Part shown: positions 53,905-63,018 of the stretch, one piece after another
Layout: each line of letters opens with the position of its first letter
Position numbering within the stretch: the stretch's first letter is position 1
Source of the DNA: an uncultured Collinsella sp.
Lineage (GTDB): Bacteria > Actinomycetota > Coriobacteriia > Coriobacteriales > Coriobacteriaceae
Direction of reading: 5' to 3'
Assembly (NCBI GenBank): GCA_958435945.1
Contig: CAUBIC010000004.1
Coordinates: 54,093-118,092 of the forward strand
DNA length: 64,000 bases
The notes under the pieces: generated by a model
Seen by the model: the letters and a program-made list of their open reading frames with translations, nothing else
Database searches by the model: none
What the model was told of the DNA's origin: nothing
Made by a program: the position numbers and the translations under genes

Positions 53905-53985
53905 CATCAAACCCTCTGTTTGCGGCCGGCCCAGCTTGGGTATAGGACGCACTGTGACAATAATGAAAGTCGGAAGGATTCGGTC

Positions 53986-55134
53986 GTGTCGGAAAATAGG
54001 GATTACTACGAGGTGCTTGGCGTCGACAAGGATGCCGACGCGCGGACGATTAAGCGCGCGTTTCTAAAGAAGGCCCGTACCGTACACCCGGACGTTTCGG
54101 ACGACCCCGAGGCCGAGGCCAAGTTCAAAGAGCTCAACGAGGCCTATTCCGTTCTTTCCGACGAGCAGAAGCGTGCTAACTACGACCGTTACGGCACCGC
54201 GGACGGCCCCGGTGGCTCTGGCTATGTCGACATCAACGATATCTTTGGCGGCATGGGCATGGACGACCTGTTCTCGTCGTTCTTTGGCGGCGGTGCCGGC
54301 GGTGGCGCCCGAAATCGCCGTGAGCGTCGTCGCGGCCGCGATATGGCCATCTCCCTTTCGGTGACCCTTGAGGAGGCGGCACTCGGTTGCAAAAAGACGA
54401 TCAGCTATGACCGCCTTGCCCCCTGCGAGGATTGCAACGGCACTGGTAGGGCCGAGGGCGCACAGGAAAAGCAGTGCAGCCGCTGCCACGGCACGGGCTA
54501 TGTCACGACGGTCCAGCGTTCGTTCCTAGGCCAGGTCCAGTCTTCTTCGCCCTGTCCCGACTGCCACGGCGAGGGCACGGTCATCGATCATCCCTGCGAG
54601 ACCTGCGACGGTCAGGGTCGTACGCCTTCGCACGAAAAGATCGACATCGATATTCCCGCCGGTGTTTCGACCGGTCGCCAGCTGCGCGTGAGTGGCTTTG
54701 GCGAGGCCGGCCTTCGCGGTGAGCCCTCGGGCGACCTGATCGTCAACGTGCGTGTCGCCGACCACGAGCGTTTTAAGCGTAATGGCGATGACCTGTACTT
54801 GGTGAGCGATATCTCGATTGCGCAGGCCGCGCTCGGTTGCGAGATCGAGGTCGAGGGCATTATGCCTGACGAGGTCGTCAAGGTGACGGTTCCCGCCGGT
54901 ACGCAGTACGGCGACACCGTGAGCGTTGGCAACTATGGCATGCCCCGTATCGGCGGTGGCGGCTCGCGTGGCCGCCTGATCGTTCAGCTGCGCGTGCTCG
55001 TCCCCACCAATCTCTCCAATAAGCAGCGCGAGCTGCTTCGTGCCTTTGCCGACGAGATGGGTGATGACGTCGCATCCGGTAAGAAGTCGGTGACCGATCG
55101 TATCAAGAGTGCCCTCGACGACATCCTCGATTAA
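53986..55134 (+). CDS. dnaJ: Chaperone protein DnaJ
   Basis: 382-residue type I DnaJ, complete: J-domain with HPD at 34-36, Gly-rich linker (GGGAGGGARN), four zinc motifs (CEDCNGTG, CSRCHGTG, CPDCHGEG, CETCDGQG), two beta-barrel domains and a C-terminal dimerisation segment. It delivers unfolded clients to DnaK and stimulates its ATPase. GTG 53986 is chosen with GGAAGGA 7 bases upstream; the zone between the two dnaJ genes is 81 bases. It is followed by mtaB after 9 bases. Confidence 0.94.
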   Translation: MSENRDYYEVLGVDKDADARTIKRAFLKKARTVHPDVSDDPEAEAKFKELNEAYSVLSDEQKRANYDRYGTADGPGGSGYVDINDIFGGMGMDDLFSSFFGGGAGGGARNRRERRRGRDMAISLSVTLEEAALGCKKTISYDRLAPCEDCNGTGRAEGAQEKQCSRCHGTGYVTTVQRSFLGQVQSSSPCPDCHGEGTVIDHPCETCDGQGRTPSHEKIDIDIPAGVSTGRQLRVSGFGEAGLRGEPSGDLIVNVRVADHERFKRNGDDLYLVSDISIAQAALGCEIEVEGIMPDEVVKVTVPAGTQYGDTVSVGNYGMPRIGGGGSRGRLIVQLRVLVPTNLSNKQRELLRAFADEMGDDVASGKKSVTDRIKSALDDILD

Positions 55135-55143
55135 GGAGCCCGC

Positions 55144-56436
55144 GTGCTCGCACCTCATATCTCTGTCGTCAACCTCGGTTGCCGTGTCAACCGGGTTGAG
55201 TCCGACCGTATCACTGCCGATCTAATGCGCCTGGGCTTTGCGATGGTGGAGCCTCAGGATGCTGAGCTGATCGTCATTAACACCTGTGCCGTTACGGGCG
55301 AGGCCGAGGCCAAGACCCGTAAGGCCGTCCGCCATGCGCTGGCCCATCCAAACGAGCCCTATGTGGTCGTTACCGGATGCGTGGTCAATTTGCATCCCGA
55401 GGAGCTACTGGAGCTTTCGGACCGCGTGATCGCCGAGCCGTCCAAGATCGATGTCGCCGAACGCGTCTGCGAGGTGCTGGGCGTTGAGTCCGATAACGTT
55501 CCTGCCTGCAGCGACGGCGAGGTTGTCGACGCGCTCGGTCGCTCGCGTCTGGGCGTGAAGATCCAGGACGGCTGCAACCATCGTTGCACCTATTGCATTG
55601 TGTGGAAGGCCCGCGGCCCCGAGCGCTCCGTGCCGGTCGAGTCCGTGCTCGAGCAAGTTCGCGAGGCACAGGAGGCCGGCGTGCCCGAGGTGGTGCTGAC
55701 GGGTGTGAACCTGGGCGCCTACGATGGCAAGAGCGCGACTGATGAACACGTCGAGATCGATGAGCTGCTCGAGGCGATCATGGAGCGCACGTCCATTCCG
55801 CATGTGCGCATTTCCTCGGTCGAGCCCATGGATATCTCCGAGTCCCTGCTTAAGGTCATGGCGCGCTATCCGAAGCGCATCGCCCCGTTTTTACACCTGC
55901 CCGTGCAGTCCGGCTGCACCAGGACACTGCATCGCATGGGCCGTCCCTATAGCGCCGAGGCCTTCGAGGAAACGGTGCGCATGATTCGCACCAACTTGCC
56001 TCAGGTGTCCCTTTCGTGCGATGTCATCGTCGGTTTTCCCGGTGAGACGGACGAGGAGTTTGAGGAGTCGCTGGCACTGTGCCGCCGTGTGGGCTTTTCG
56101 CGTATGCACGTGTTCCGCTACAGCAAGCGTCCCGGTACCCTTGCTGCCGATATGCCCGACCAGGTGCCGCCCGAGGTTATGGCCGAGCGTAGCCGCCGCA
56201 TGAGGGCCGCGGCGCAGGAACTCGCCATTGCCGACGCTCGCCGTCGCGTGGGAACCGTCGAGCGTGCCGTGCTTGAGTATGGCGACAACCTGACGCTCGG
56301 TTCGTTCCATCATGCCCGTCTTGACGATACCTGTGGACTCACAGCCCCGTGCCTGCTCGATGTTGCTATCATCGGAGTCGATGATTCCGGCTTGGTCCAT
56401 GCACGCAGGGAGGTTCATGGAAGCCTCGAAGATTAG
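55144..56436 (+). CDS. mtaB: tRNA t6A37 methylthiotransferase MtaB
   Basis: 430-residue radical SAM methylthiotransferase making ms2t6A at position 37. N-terminal UPF0004 domain with VVNLGCRVNRVESD and INTCAVTGEAEAKTRKAVR; radical SAM cysteines in IQDGCNHRCTYCIVWKARG; conserved LHLPVQSGCTRTLHRMGRPY; C-terminal TRAM-like domain. The subtype is MtaB rather than MiaB because of the NLGCRVN start and the short TRAM region. GTG start; overlaps phoH by 20 bases. Confidence 0.92.
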   Translation: MLAPHISVVNLGCRVNRVESDRITADLMRLGFAMVEPQDAELIVINTCAVTGEAEAKTRKAVRHALAHPNEPYVVVTGCVVNLHPEELLELSDRVIAEPSKIDVAERVCEVLGVESDNVPACSDGEVVDALGRSRLGVKIQDGCNHRCTYCIVWKARGPERSVPVESVLEQVREAQEAGVPEVVLTGVNLGAYDGKSATDEHVEIDELLEAIMERTSIPHVRISSVEPMDISESLLKVMARYPKRIAPFLHLPVQSGCTRTLHRMGRPYSAEAFEETVRMIRTNLPQVSLSCDVIVGFPGETDEEFEESLALCRRVGFSRMHVFRYSKRPGTLAADMPDQVPPEVMAERSRRMRAAAQELAIADARRRVGTVERAVLEYGDNLTLGSFHHARLDDTCGLTAPCLLDVAIIGVDDSGLVHARREVHGSLED

Positions 56437-57403
56437 ACTTACCGTTCCCGAGGGTATTGACCCCTCGCGCGTTTTGGGCGCCGGCGACGGTGTCCTTCGT
56501 GCACTCGAGAGTTTGGTTCGTGCCCATGTGGTCGTCCGTGGCGACAGCATCGCCGTGAGCGGTGACCCGGACGAGGTCGAGCTCGTGGCGCGTTTTTTCG
56601 ACCATACTTTTCGCGAGGCGGCCGCCGGACGCACGCTGTCTGCCGACGATGTTTCTCGCTGCCTGGCCGTCTTGCGCGACGGTGAGCACGAGGCTACGTC
56701 GCTTCGCGATGATGTGCTGCTTTCGTATCGCGGTCGTGCCATTCGCCCCAAGACGCTCGGCCAAAAGCGCTACGTGGATGCCATCCGCTCGCATACCATC
56801 ACGTTTGGCCTTGGTCCCGCCGGTACCGGTAAGACCTATCTGGCCATGGCGCTCGCCGTTGCCGCGCTCAAGCGTCACGAGGTGGGCCGTCTGATCTTGA
56901 CGCGTCCGGTTGTCGAGGCGGGGGAGAATCTGGGCTTTTTGCCCGGTACCCTCGAGGAAAAGATTGACCCCTACATGCGTCCGCTCTACGACGCCCTTTT
57001 TGACATGATGGATCGCGAGCGCACCGATGAGCTCATGGAGCGCGGCGTGATTGAGATCGCCCCGCTTGCCTACATGCGCGGCCGCACGCTGAGCGATGCC
57101 TTCGTGGTGCTCGACGAGGCGCAAAATACCACGCCCGAGCAGATGAAGATGTTCCTGACGCGCCTGGGTTTTAACTCCAAGTTTGTGATTACCGGCGACC
57201 TGAGTCAGCGCGACCTGGTGGGTCGTCGCGGCGGTCTTGCCGACGTTGAGCGGATTTTAGGCCGTGTCGACGATGTCGCATTTTCTCACCTCGAGCGTGC
57301 CGACGTGGTGCGCCATGCCTTGGTGGGGCGTATCGTCGAGGCATACGATGCTTATGATGATGTGCGCGATAAGCGCGTGCACGACCGAAAGGAGTCCCGT
57401 TGA
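56417..57403 (+). CDS. phoH: PhoH-family ATPase
   Basis: 328-residue PhoH-like protein (YbeZ type). N-terminal KH-like region, then LGQKRYVDAIRSHTITFGLGPAGTGKTYLAMALAV (Walker A), LTRPVVEAGENLGFLPGTLEEKIDPYMRPLYDAL and Walker B FVVLDEAQNTTPEQMK. The function is not firmly established; it is genetically linked to rRNA maturation with YbeY, coded next. ATG 56417 with GGGAGG lies within mtaB. Confidence 0.93.
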   Translation: MEASKIRLTVPEGIDPSRVLGAGDGVLRALESLVRAHVVVRGDSIAVSGDPDEVELVARFFDHTFREAAAGRTLSADDVSRCLAVLRDGEHEATSLRDDVLLSYRGRAIRPKTLGQKRYVDAIRSHTITFGLGPAGTGKTYLAMALAVAALKRHEVGRLILTRPVVEAGENLGFLPGTLEEKIDPYMRPLYDALFDMMDRERTDELMERGVIEIAPLAYMRGRTLSDAFVVLDEAQNTTPEQMKMFLTRLGFNSKFVITGDLSQRDLVGRRGGLADVERILGRVDDVAFSHLERADVVRHALVGRIVEAYDAYDDVRDKRVHDRKESR

Positions 57404-57909
57404 GTGTATTGATCAGCAACGATGCCGAGCTCGATACGCTGCTCGACGCGCATGAGGTAGAGCACATCTGCGAGGTCGTGCTTGCCGCCGAGGGCGTTGA
57501 GCGTGAAGTTGAGATTTCCCTTTCGTATGTCGATGAGGACGAGATGCACGAGCTCAACCACGAGTGGCGCGGTATCGACCGTACCACCGATGTCCTCTCG
57601 TTTGAGTGCGACTCGGCCTTTGACGAGGATATTCCCGCCGACGAGACGCTCGAGCTCGGCGATATTATCCTGGCCCCGGAGGTCATTGCCCGCCAGGCCC
57701 CCGGCTTTGGTAATAGCCCTACCGACGAGTGCCGCCTGATGCTCGTGCATGGCATGCTGCACCTGCTGGGGTATGACCATATCGAGGACGACGAGGCCGA
57801 GGTCATGGAGGCCCGCGAGGACGCCATCTTGCGCGATCTGGCGCTCGAGCGCGGCGAGGACCCCAAGCTGGTCCACGTCGGCCCCATCACCAACCACGCC
57901 CACGACTAG
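57400..57909 (+). CDS. ybeY: Endoribonuclease YbeY
   Basis: 169-residue zinc-dependent rRNA maturation nuclease. The zinc motif LVHGMLHLLGYDHIEDDEAEVM and the upstream NHEWRGIDRTTDVLSFECD are diagnostic. TTG start at 57400 overlaps the phoH stop (TTGA) with AAAGGAG upstream. With Era and PhoH it forms a 16S rRNA processing neighbourhood. Confidence 0.94.
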   Translation: MSVLISNDAELDTLLDAHEVEHICEVVLAAEGVEREVEISLSYVDEDEMHELNHEWRGIDRTTDVLSFECDSAFDEDIPADETLELGDIILAPEVIARQAPGFGNSPTDECRLMLVHGMLHLLGYDHIEDDEAEVMEAREDAILRDLALERGEDPKLVHVGPITNHAHD

Positions 57910-57918
57910 GAGCCGTCT

Positions 57919-58296
57919 ATGATTCCCGGATCGAACAAGGACCATCCGTCCTTCTTAAAGTCGTTCTCCTACGCCATGGAGGGCTTCGTCACCGCCGTTA
58001 AGACCGAGCGCAACATTAAGGTCATGCTCGTGGCGGGCGTGTGCACCGTCATTGCCGGCTGCATCGTGGGGCTCGACATTGCCGAGTGGGCCACGGTTAT
58101 CATCTGCTGTGGCTTGGTGATTCACGGCGAGCTGTGCAACACCGCCATGGAGGCGATCGTCGACCTGGCGACCCAGGAGCTCCATCCGCTGGCAAAGCGT
58201 GCGAAGGATATCGCCGCCGCCTCCGTATACGTACTTTCCATCACCGCCGCGATTGTGGGATTGCTGGTATTTGCCCACGCGCTCGACTTTATTTAG
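57919..58296 (+). CDS. dgkA: Diacylglycerol / undecaprenol kinase
   Basis: 125-residue small membrane kinase with three hydrophobic helices. SFSYAMEGFVTAVKTERNIKVML and LCNTAMEAIVDLATQELHPLAKRAKDIAAASVY contain the conserved Glu/Asn/Glu residues of the family. In Gram-positives the substrate is usually undecaprenol, recycling the lipid carrier made by UppS; diacylglycerol is the alternative. It sits between ybeY and era, a common Gram-positive order. Confidence 0.93.
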   Translation: MIPGSNKDHPSFLKSFSYAMEGFVTAVKTERNIKVMLVAGVCTVIAGCIVGLDIAEWATVIICCGLVIHGELCNTAMEAIVDLATQELHPLAKRAKDIAAASVYVLSITAAIVGLLVFAHALDFI

Positions 58297-58308
58297 AAAG
58301 GGATTTTC

Positions 58309-59385
58309 ATGTCCGACAATATGCAGCCTTTCGATGAAACTCTGGACGACGAGTCCCTGGATGCGGTGGATGCCGAAGCGACCGAGGATTGCGAGGATGT
58401 CGAGGAATTCGATCCGTTTGAGGGCATGAGCGACGAGGAGCTCGACGCCCTGTGCGACGAGGATGAGAGCCTCGCGGGTTTTGGCGACGTGGAACCCGGT
58501 TTTCGCAGCGGCTTCGTGGCCCTGGTCGGCCGTCCCAACGCCGGTAAGTCCACGCTGCTCAACGCCTGCTATGGCAAAAAGGTTGCCATCACCTCGCCGG
58601 TGGCCCAGACCACCCGCCGTCGCATGCGCGCCGTCGTCAATCGCCCCGGCTACCAGCTGGTCTTTGTCGATACCCCGGGTATTCACAAGCCCAAGGACGG
58701 CCTGGGGTCCGAGCTCAACAAGAGCGCGCTGTTCGAGCTGAACGATGTCGATGTCGTCGCGTTTTTGATTGATGCCACCAAGCCGATCGGCAGGGGAGAC
58801 GCCTGGGTTGCCGAGCGCGTCAAGAATGCCCGTTCCAAGAAGGTCCTGGTGCTCACCAAGGCCGATGAGGCCGACCCCGCACAGGTCATGGAGCAGCTTA
58901 AGGCCGCCCACGAGCTTATGGAATATGACGACGAGATCGTGACGTCGTCGGTCAAGAACTTCAACGTCGATGCCTTTATCGAGACCGTTGCGCACTTTTT
59001 GCCCGAGGGTCCGCGTTGGTTCCCCGAGGACATGGGTACCGACGCTTCCGATGAGACGCTCGTTGCCGAGTTTGTGCGCGAGAAGGTCTTGCGCCGCACC
59101 CGTGATGAGATCCCGCACTCCGTTGGCGTGATCTGCGATGCGCTCGAGCAGACCAAGAAGGTGCTGCGCGTGCACGCTACCATTTACGTCGAGCGCGAGG
59201 GCCAAAAGGGCATCATCATCGGCAAGGGCGGCGAGATGATCAAACATATCGGTATCGACGCTCGCCGCGATCTTGAGCGCATCTTTGGCACGCAGGTCTT
59301 TTTGGAGCTGGACGTGAAGGTCAAGGCCGGCTGGCGTGACGACGAGGCCCAGATTCGCCGCTTTGGCTACAACGCCGAGGACTAA
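58309..59385 (+). CDS. era: GTPase Era with an acidic N-terminal extension
   Basis: 358-residue GTPase that binds the 3' end of 16S rRNA during 30S maturation. Residues 1-65 are an extra acidic segment (many Asp/Glu, no hydrophobic stretch). The GTPase domain begins SGFVALVGRPNAGKSTLLN (P-loop 74-81), with FVDTPGIHKPKDGLG, TKAD and the Era C-terminal KH domain (GIIIGKGGEMIKHIGIDARRDLE). Usual length is about 300. The ATG at 58309 is well placed after GAAAGG, so the extension is likely real. Confidence 0.95.
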   Translation: MSDNMQPFDETLDDESLDAVDAEATEDCEDVEEFDPFEGMSDEELDALCDEDESLAGFGDVEPGFRSGFVALVGRPNAGKSTLLNACYGKKVAITSPVAQTTRRRMRAVVNRPGYQLVFVDTPGIHKPKDGLGSELNKSALFELNDVDVVAFLIDATKPIGRGDAWVAERVKNARSKKVLVLTKADEADPAQVMEQLKAAHELMEYDDEIVTSSVKNFNVDAFIETVAHFLPEGPRWFPEDMGTDASDETLVAEFVREKVLRRTRDEIPHSVGVICDALEQTKKVLRVHATIYVEREGQKGIIIGKGGEMIKHIGIDARRDLERIFGTQVFLELDVKVKAGWRDDEAQIRRFGYNAED

Positions 59386-59400
59386 GGACGCGCGGCGCGC

Positions 59401-60150
59401 ATGGCAGGCTCCCGGACATATCGCACGAAGGCGCTCGTCCTCGACAAGACGAAGCTCAAAGAGACGGACCTGATCCTGACGATGCTTGACGAACGGGGTC
59501 GGCAGGTTCGCGCCGTGGCAAAGGGCGCCCGCAAACCCGGTGGGCGCCTGGCTGCGCGCTGCGAGCTGTTCTGTACCGTCGATATGCTGCTCGCGCATGG
59601 ACGGTCGCTTGACGTGGTTTCGCAGGCCGAGCTTATGGAGGCGCCGCTCGGCGCAGCGCCCGATTACGAGACGACTTGCGCCGCAAGCGCAATCGCCGAG
59701 GTCGCGCGCGTGTGCTCGTTTGAGGACGCCGAGGACCCGTTTACCTTTGCCATCACGCAGCGAGCGCTTGCCCTGGTGGGCAGCGGGCTCGACACGGCGC
59801 ACATGGATCTACTTGTGGCGGCATATGTGTTTAAGCTGCTGTCGCACGTTGGCTACCGACCCGATTTTTCGGCCTGCGTGCTGTGCGGAGACCCCATGCT
59901 GTCGTATTTTTCGCCCCAGGCGGGCGGTCTCATGTGCGGGTCGTGTGCGTCGAGCGTTCCGGGTGCCGAGCTGGTGTCGACCGGTGAGGTCGCGTGGCTG
60001 CGCGCCCTCATGTCCATGACCTTCGATGCGCTCATGGCCGAGAGGGTTGATCCCCATACTGCCGCTTTTTTGTTGGGGCTTTCGCATGTCTGGGCGGCAA
60101 CTCATACCGATCAGCGCCTCCGTGCGATGGAATTCATGTTGGGTCGGTGA
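59401..60150 (+). CDS. recO: DNA repair protein RecO
   Basis: 249-residue RecFOR-pathway protein that helps load RecA on SSB-coated DNA. The N-terminal OB fold has RTKALVLDKTKLKETDLILTMLDERGRQVRAVAKGARKP. A zinc site is visible as CVLCGDP followed by GLMCGSCAS. Position directly after era is conserved in many bacteria. ATG 59401, no strong ribosome-binding site beyond AAGGA at about 59385-59389. Confidence 0.92.
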   Translation: MAGSRTYRTKALVLDKTKLKETDLILTMLDERGRQVRAVAKGARKPGGRLAARCELFCTVDMLLAHGRSLDVVSQAELMEAPLGAAPDYETTCAASAIAEVARVCSFEDAEDPFTFAITQRALALVGSGLDTAHMDLLVAAYVFKLLSHVGYRPDFSACVLCGDPMLSYFSPQAGGLMCGSCASSVPGAELVSTGEVAWLRALMSMTFDALMAERVDPHTAAFLLGLSHVWAATHTDQRLRAMEFMLGR

Positions 60151-60252
60151 TGATGCGCAGGCGTGGGCTGCTTGTGGTAACATACCGACCTGTTGGTACC
60201 TCGATCTTGGATGCTCGCTCCACCGGCGGCTTCCCAGTCCGAGGCGAATAGC

Positions 60253-60268
60253 GTCGCCCGAGGGCGAC
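60253..60268 (+). promoter_or_regulatory. Small hairpin in the rpsO leader
   Basis: GTCGCC (60253-60258) and GGCGAC (60263-60268) with a CGAG loop lie about 10 bases before the rpsO ribosome-binding site. uS15 represses its own mRNA in several bacteria; a role here is inference only. Confidence 0.35.
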
Positions 60269-60288
60269 AAGAAACGAAAGGTGAAACA

Positions 60289-60567
60289 ATGGCTGTTTCC
60301 AAAGAGCGCAAGGCGGAGCTGACTGCCCAGTTCGGTAACACCCCGGTCGACACCGGCAACCCCAAGGTTCAGGTCGCCATCCTGTCCGAGCGCATCAAGG
60401 AGCTGACCGAGCACATGAAGTCCCACCAGAAGGACTTCCACACCCGTCGTGGCCTGCTCATGCTCGTCGGCCGTCGTCGTCGTCTTCTCTCCTACATTAA
60501 GAAGAACGACATCGTCGAGTACCGTGAGCTCATCAAGGCTCTGGGCATCCGCGACAACATCCAGTAA
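60289..60567 (+). CDS. rpsO: 30S ribosomal protein uS15
   Basis: 92-residue small-subunit protein. HTRRGLLMLVGRRRRLLSYIKKNDIVEYRELIKALGIR is the diagnostic C-terminal half. ATG 60289 follows GAAAGGTG. It precedes pnp, the classical rpsO-pnp pairing, with a terminator and two leader hairpins between. Confidence 0.96.
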   Translation: MAVSKERKAELTAQFGNTPVDTGNPKVQVAILSERIKELTEHMKSHQKDFHTRRGLLMLVGRRRRLLSYIKKNDIVEYRELIKALGIRDNIQ

Positions 60568-60582
60568 GGATTTGTACATGCT

Positions 60583-60615
60583 AAGAGCGTCCTGCGCAGC
60601 GGGGCGCTCTTTTTG
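60583..60615 (+). terminator. Intrinsic terminator of rpsO
   Basis: AAGAGCG (60583-60589) pairs with CGCTCTT (60605-60611), followed by TTTT. Some read-through into pnp is likely, as in other rpsO-pnp operons. Confidence 0.75.
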
Positions 60616-60633
60616 TGTAAGGGCGCGAACAAT

Positions 60634-60704
60634 CACGCTCTGAAGCGTGGCGGGGGCAGGGGGCCCGCGTCACATGAGAAGCCCGCAGGCAAGGGGCCTG
60701 TGGG
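60634..60704 (+). promoter_or_regulatory. Two hairpins in the pnp leader
   Basis: CACGCT/AGCGTG (60634-60639 with 60644-60649) and CCCGCAGGC/GCCTGTGGG (60682-60690 with 60696-60704, one G-U). The second ends just before the pnp ribosome-binding site TAAAGGAG. PNPase autoregulates through a leader stem in Escherichia coli; similar control here is inferred. Confidence 0.45.
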
Positions 60705-60717
60705 GTAAAGGAGAACA

Positions 60718-62964
60718 ATGACACTCGTATCCAAGACCTTTGAGCTGTACGGCAAGACCTACACCTTTGAGTCGGGCGAGCTTGCCAAGCAGGCCACCGG
60801 CGCCTGCCTGGTCAAGCAGGGCGACACCACGATGCTCGACACCGTGGTCGTCTCCAAGGAGCGCAAGAACTACGACTTCTTCCCGCTGACCGTCGACTTC
60901 AACGAGAAGATGTACGCCGCTGGCCGCATCCCGGGTGGTTACCTCAAGCGTGAGGGCCGTCCCAGCGAGAAGGCCACGCTCACCGCGCGCATGATCGACC
61001 GTCCGATCCGCCCGAGTTTCCCGGACGGCTTCCGCAACGAGGTGCACATCGTCGCCACCTCGCTCGTCGCCGACCAGGTCAACCCCTTCGACGTCATCAA
61101 CGTCATGGGTGCTTCCCTGGCCATGACGCTCGGCGGCGTGCCCTTTGAGGGCCCGCTTGCCTGCGTGCGCATCGGCCGTAACGTGGAGACTGGCGAGTTT
61201 ATCGTCAACCCCACCTACGAGGAGCGCGAGAACTCCGATCTGGACCTGGAGCTGGGCGGCTCTGCCGACTTCATCTCGATGGTCGAGGCCGGCGCCGAGG
61301 AGATCTCCGAGGACGACATGCTCGCCGCCATGAAGTTTGGCCAGGAGGCCCTTGCTGCCTTCTGCCAGGCCCAGGACGAGTTCGTCGCCGAGTGGGAGCA
61401 GGTCAACGGCCCCATCGTCAAGAAGGAGTACCCGCTCGACCAGCCCGTCGAGGAGGTCCAGGAGCGCATCTTTGCCCACTACGACGAGATGGCAGCTGCC
61501 CTTCGCGACGCCGACAAGCTCTCTCGTATCGGTAAGGTCGAGGCTCTGAAGGAGTCCATCCGCGCCGAGTTTACCGAGGAGGAGCAGGCCGCTTGGGAGC
61601 GCGAGATCCCCGTGGCGCTCAAGAAGCTCGAGAAGAAGGCCATGCGCACCATGGTCGTCGAGACTGGCGAGCGCGTCGATGGCCGTGCTGCAGACGAGAT
61701 CCGTCCCATCATGGTGAAGGATAACTACCTGCCGCTCGTTCACGGCTCCGGTCTGTTCCAGCGTGGCCAGACCCAGGTGCTCTCCGTCCTGTCGCTCGGC
61801 ATGCTCAACGAGGGCCAGCGTCTGGATACCATCGAGCCCACCGAGGGCAAGCGCTATATGCACCACTATAACTTCCCGCCGTTCTGCACCGGCGAGACCG
61901 GCCGCATGGGCAGCCCCAAGCGTCGCGAGATCGGTCACGGCAACCTTGCCGAGCGCGCTCTGCTCCCGGTGCTCCCCGACGAGAACGAGTTCCCCTACGC
62001 CATCCGCGTGGTCTCCGAGGTCATGGAGTCCAACGGCTCCTCTTCGATGGCTTCGACCTGCGGCTCCACGCTTGCCCTTATGGACGGCGGCGTGCCCATT
62101 AAGCGCCCGGTCTCCGGTATCGCCATGGGCCTGATCCAGGAGGAGGGCAAGACCGTGGTCCTGTCTGACATCCAGGGTCTCGAGGACTTCCTGGGCGACA
62201 TGGACTTTAAGGTCACCGGCACCACTAAGGGCATCACCGCCCTGCAGATGGACAACAAGGCCACCGGCCTTACCTTCGACATCTTGGCCCGCGCCCTGCA
62301 GCAGGCCAAGGAGGGTCGCGCCTTCATCCTGCAGAAGATGCTCGATGTGATCCCCGAGCCGCGTCACACCACGCGCAGCACCGCTCCGCGCATCGTTTCC
62401 ATCCAGGTTCCGACCGACAAGATCCGCGACGTCATCGGTTCTGGCGGTAAGGTCATCCGCGGGATCCAGGACGAGACCGGCGCCTCGGTCGATATCCAGG
62501 AGGATGGTACCGTCTTTGTCGGCGGCACCGGCGAGTCCGTCGACCAGGCCGTCGAGCGCATCAAGCTCATCATCAAGGTTCCCGAGCCGGGCGAGGAGTA
62601 CACCGGTCGCGTGGTCTCCATCCAGCCCTTCGGCGCCTTCGTGAACCTGCTGCCCGGTAAGGACGGCCTGCTGCACATCTCCCGCGTCGCCAAGGGCCGC
62701 GTGGAGAAGGTCGAGGACGTTCTCAACGTGGGCGACGAGGTCAAGGTCGTCGTCATCGAGGTCGACGATCGCGGCAAGATCTCGCTTGATCGTCTCGACA
62801 AGCCCGAGGCCCCGGCTCGCACTGAGGGTTCCTCCGAGGGCGACGGCGAGCACTTCCAGCGCCGTGAGCGTCCGCGTCGCGAGCGCTCCGAGCGCAGTGA
62901 CCGCCCGCGCCGTCCCGGCGACAACGGAGGCCGCAAGCCCCGCCGTCACCACGACGCCGAGTAA
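60718..62964 (+). CDS. pnp: Polynucleotide phosphorylase
   Basis: 748-residue 3'-5' exoribonuclease using phosphate. Two RNase PH domains (first starting LYGKTYTFESGELAKQATG, second with HGSGLFQRGQTQVLSVLSLG), joined by an all-helical domain, then a KH domain (VIGSGGKVIRGIQDETGASVDI) and an S1 domain (GEEYTGRVVSIQPFGAFVNLLPGKDGLLHIS). The last 50 residues are Arg/Glu/Gly-rich and probably disordered. Catalytic-core motif SSSMASTCGSTLALMDGGVP is intact. A long antisense frame is a shadow. Confidence 0.96.
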   Translation: MTLVSKTFELYGKTYTFESGELAKQATGACLVKQGDTTMLDTVVVSKERKNYDFFPLTVDFNEKMYAAGRIPGGYLKREGRPSEKATLTARMIDRPIRPSFPDGFRNEVHIVATSLVADQVNPFDVINVMGASLAMTLGGVPFEGPLACVRIGRNVETGEFIVNPTYEERENSDLDLELGGSADFISMVEAGAEEISEDDMLAAMKFGQEALAAFCQAQDEFVAEWEQVNGPIVKKEYPLDQPVEEVQERIFAHYDEMAAALRDADKLSRIGKVEALKESIRAEFTEEEQAAWEREIPVALKKLEKKAMRTMVVETGERVDGRAADEIRPIMVKDNYLPLVHGSGLFQRGQTQVLSVLSLGMLNEGQRLDTIEPTEGKRYMHHYNFPPFCTGETGRMGSPKRREIGHGNLAERALLPVLPDENEFPYAIRVVSEVMESNGSSSMASTCGSTLALMDGGVPIKRPVSGIAMGLIQEEGKTVVLSDIQGLEDFLGDMDFKVTGTTKGITALQMDNKATGLTFDILARALQQAKEGRAFILQKMLDVIPEPRHTTRSTAPRIVSIQVPTDKIRDVIGSGGKVIRGIQDETGASVDIQEDGTVFVGGTGESVDQAVERIKLIIKVPEPGEEYTGRVVSIQPFGAFVNLLPGKDGLLHISRVAKGRVEKVEDVLNVGDEVKVVVIEVDDRGKISLDRLDKPEAPARTEGSSEGDGEHFQRRERPRRERSERSDRPRRPGDNGGRKPRRHHDAE

Positions 62965-62987
62965 CAGCTACACATAGGCATCTCAAC

Positions 62988-63018
62988 AAGGGCGACTCCG
63001 GACAGGGGTCGCCCTTTT
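62988..63018 (+). terminator. Intrinsic terminator of pnp, overlapping an inverted repeat
   Basis: AAGGGCGACTCC (62988-62999) pairs with GGGGTCGCCCTT (63005-63016; one G-U), followed by TTTTG. The 3' arm is also the outer end of the large inverted repeat that extends to 63159. Confidence 0.85.

Noticed and set aside
60670..62952. A 760-codon open frame on the minus strand opposite pnp
   Set aside because: Antisense shadow of pnp with repetitive Leu/Gly/Val/Asp composition; the sense strand carries all PNPase domains.
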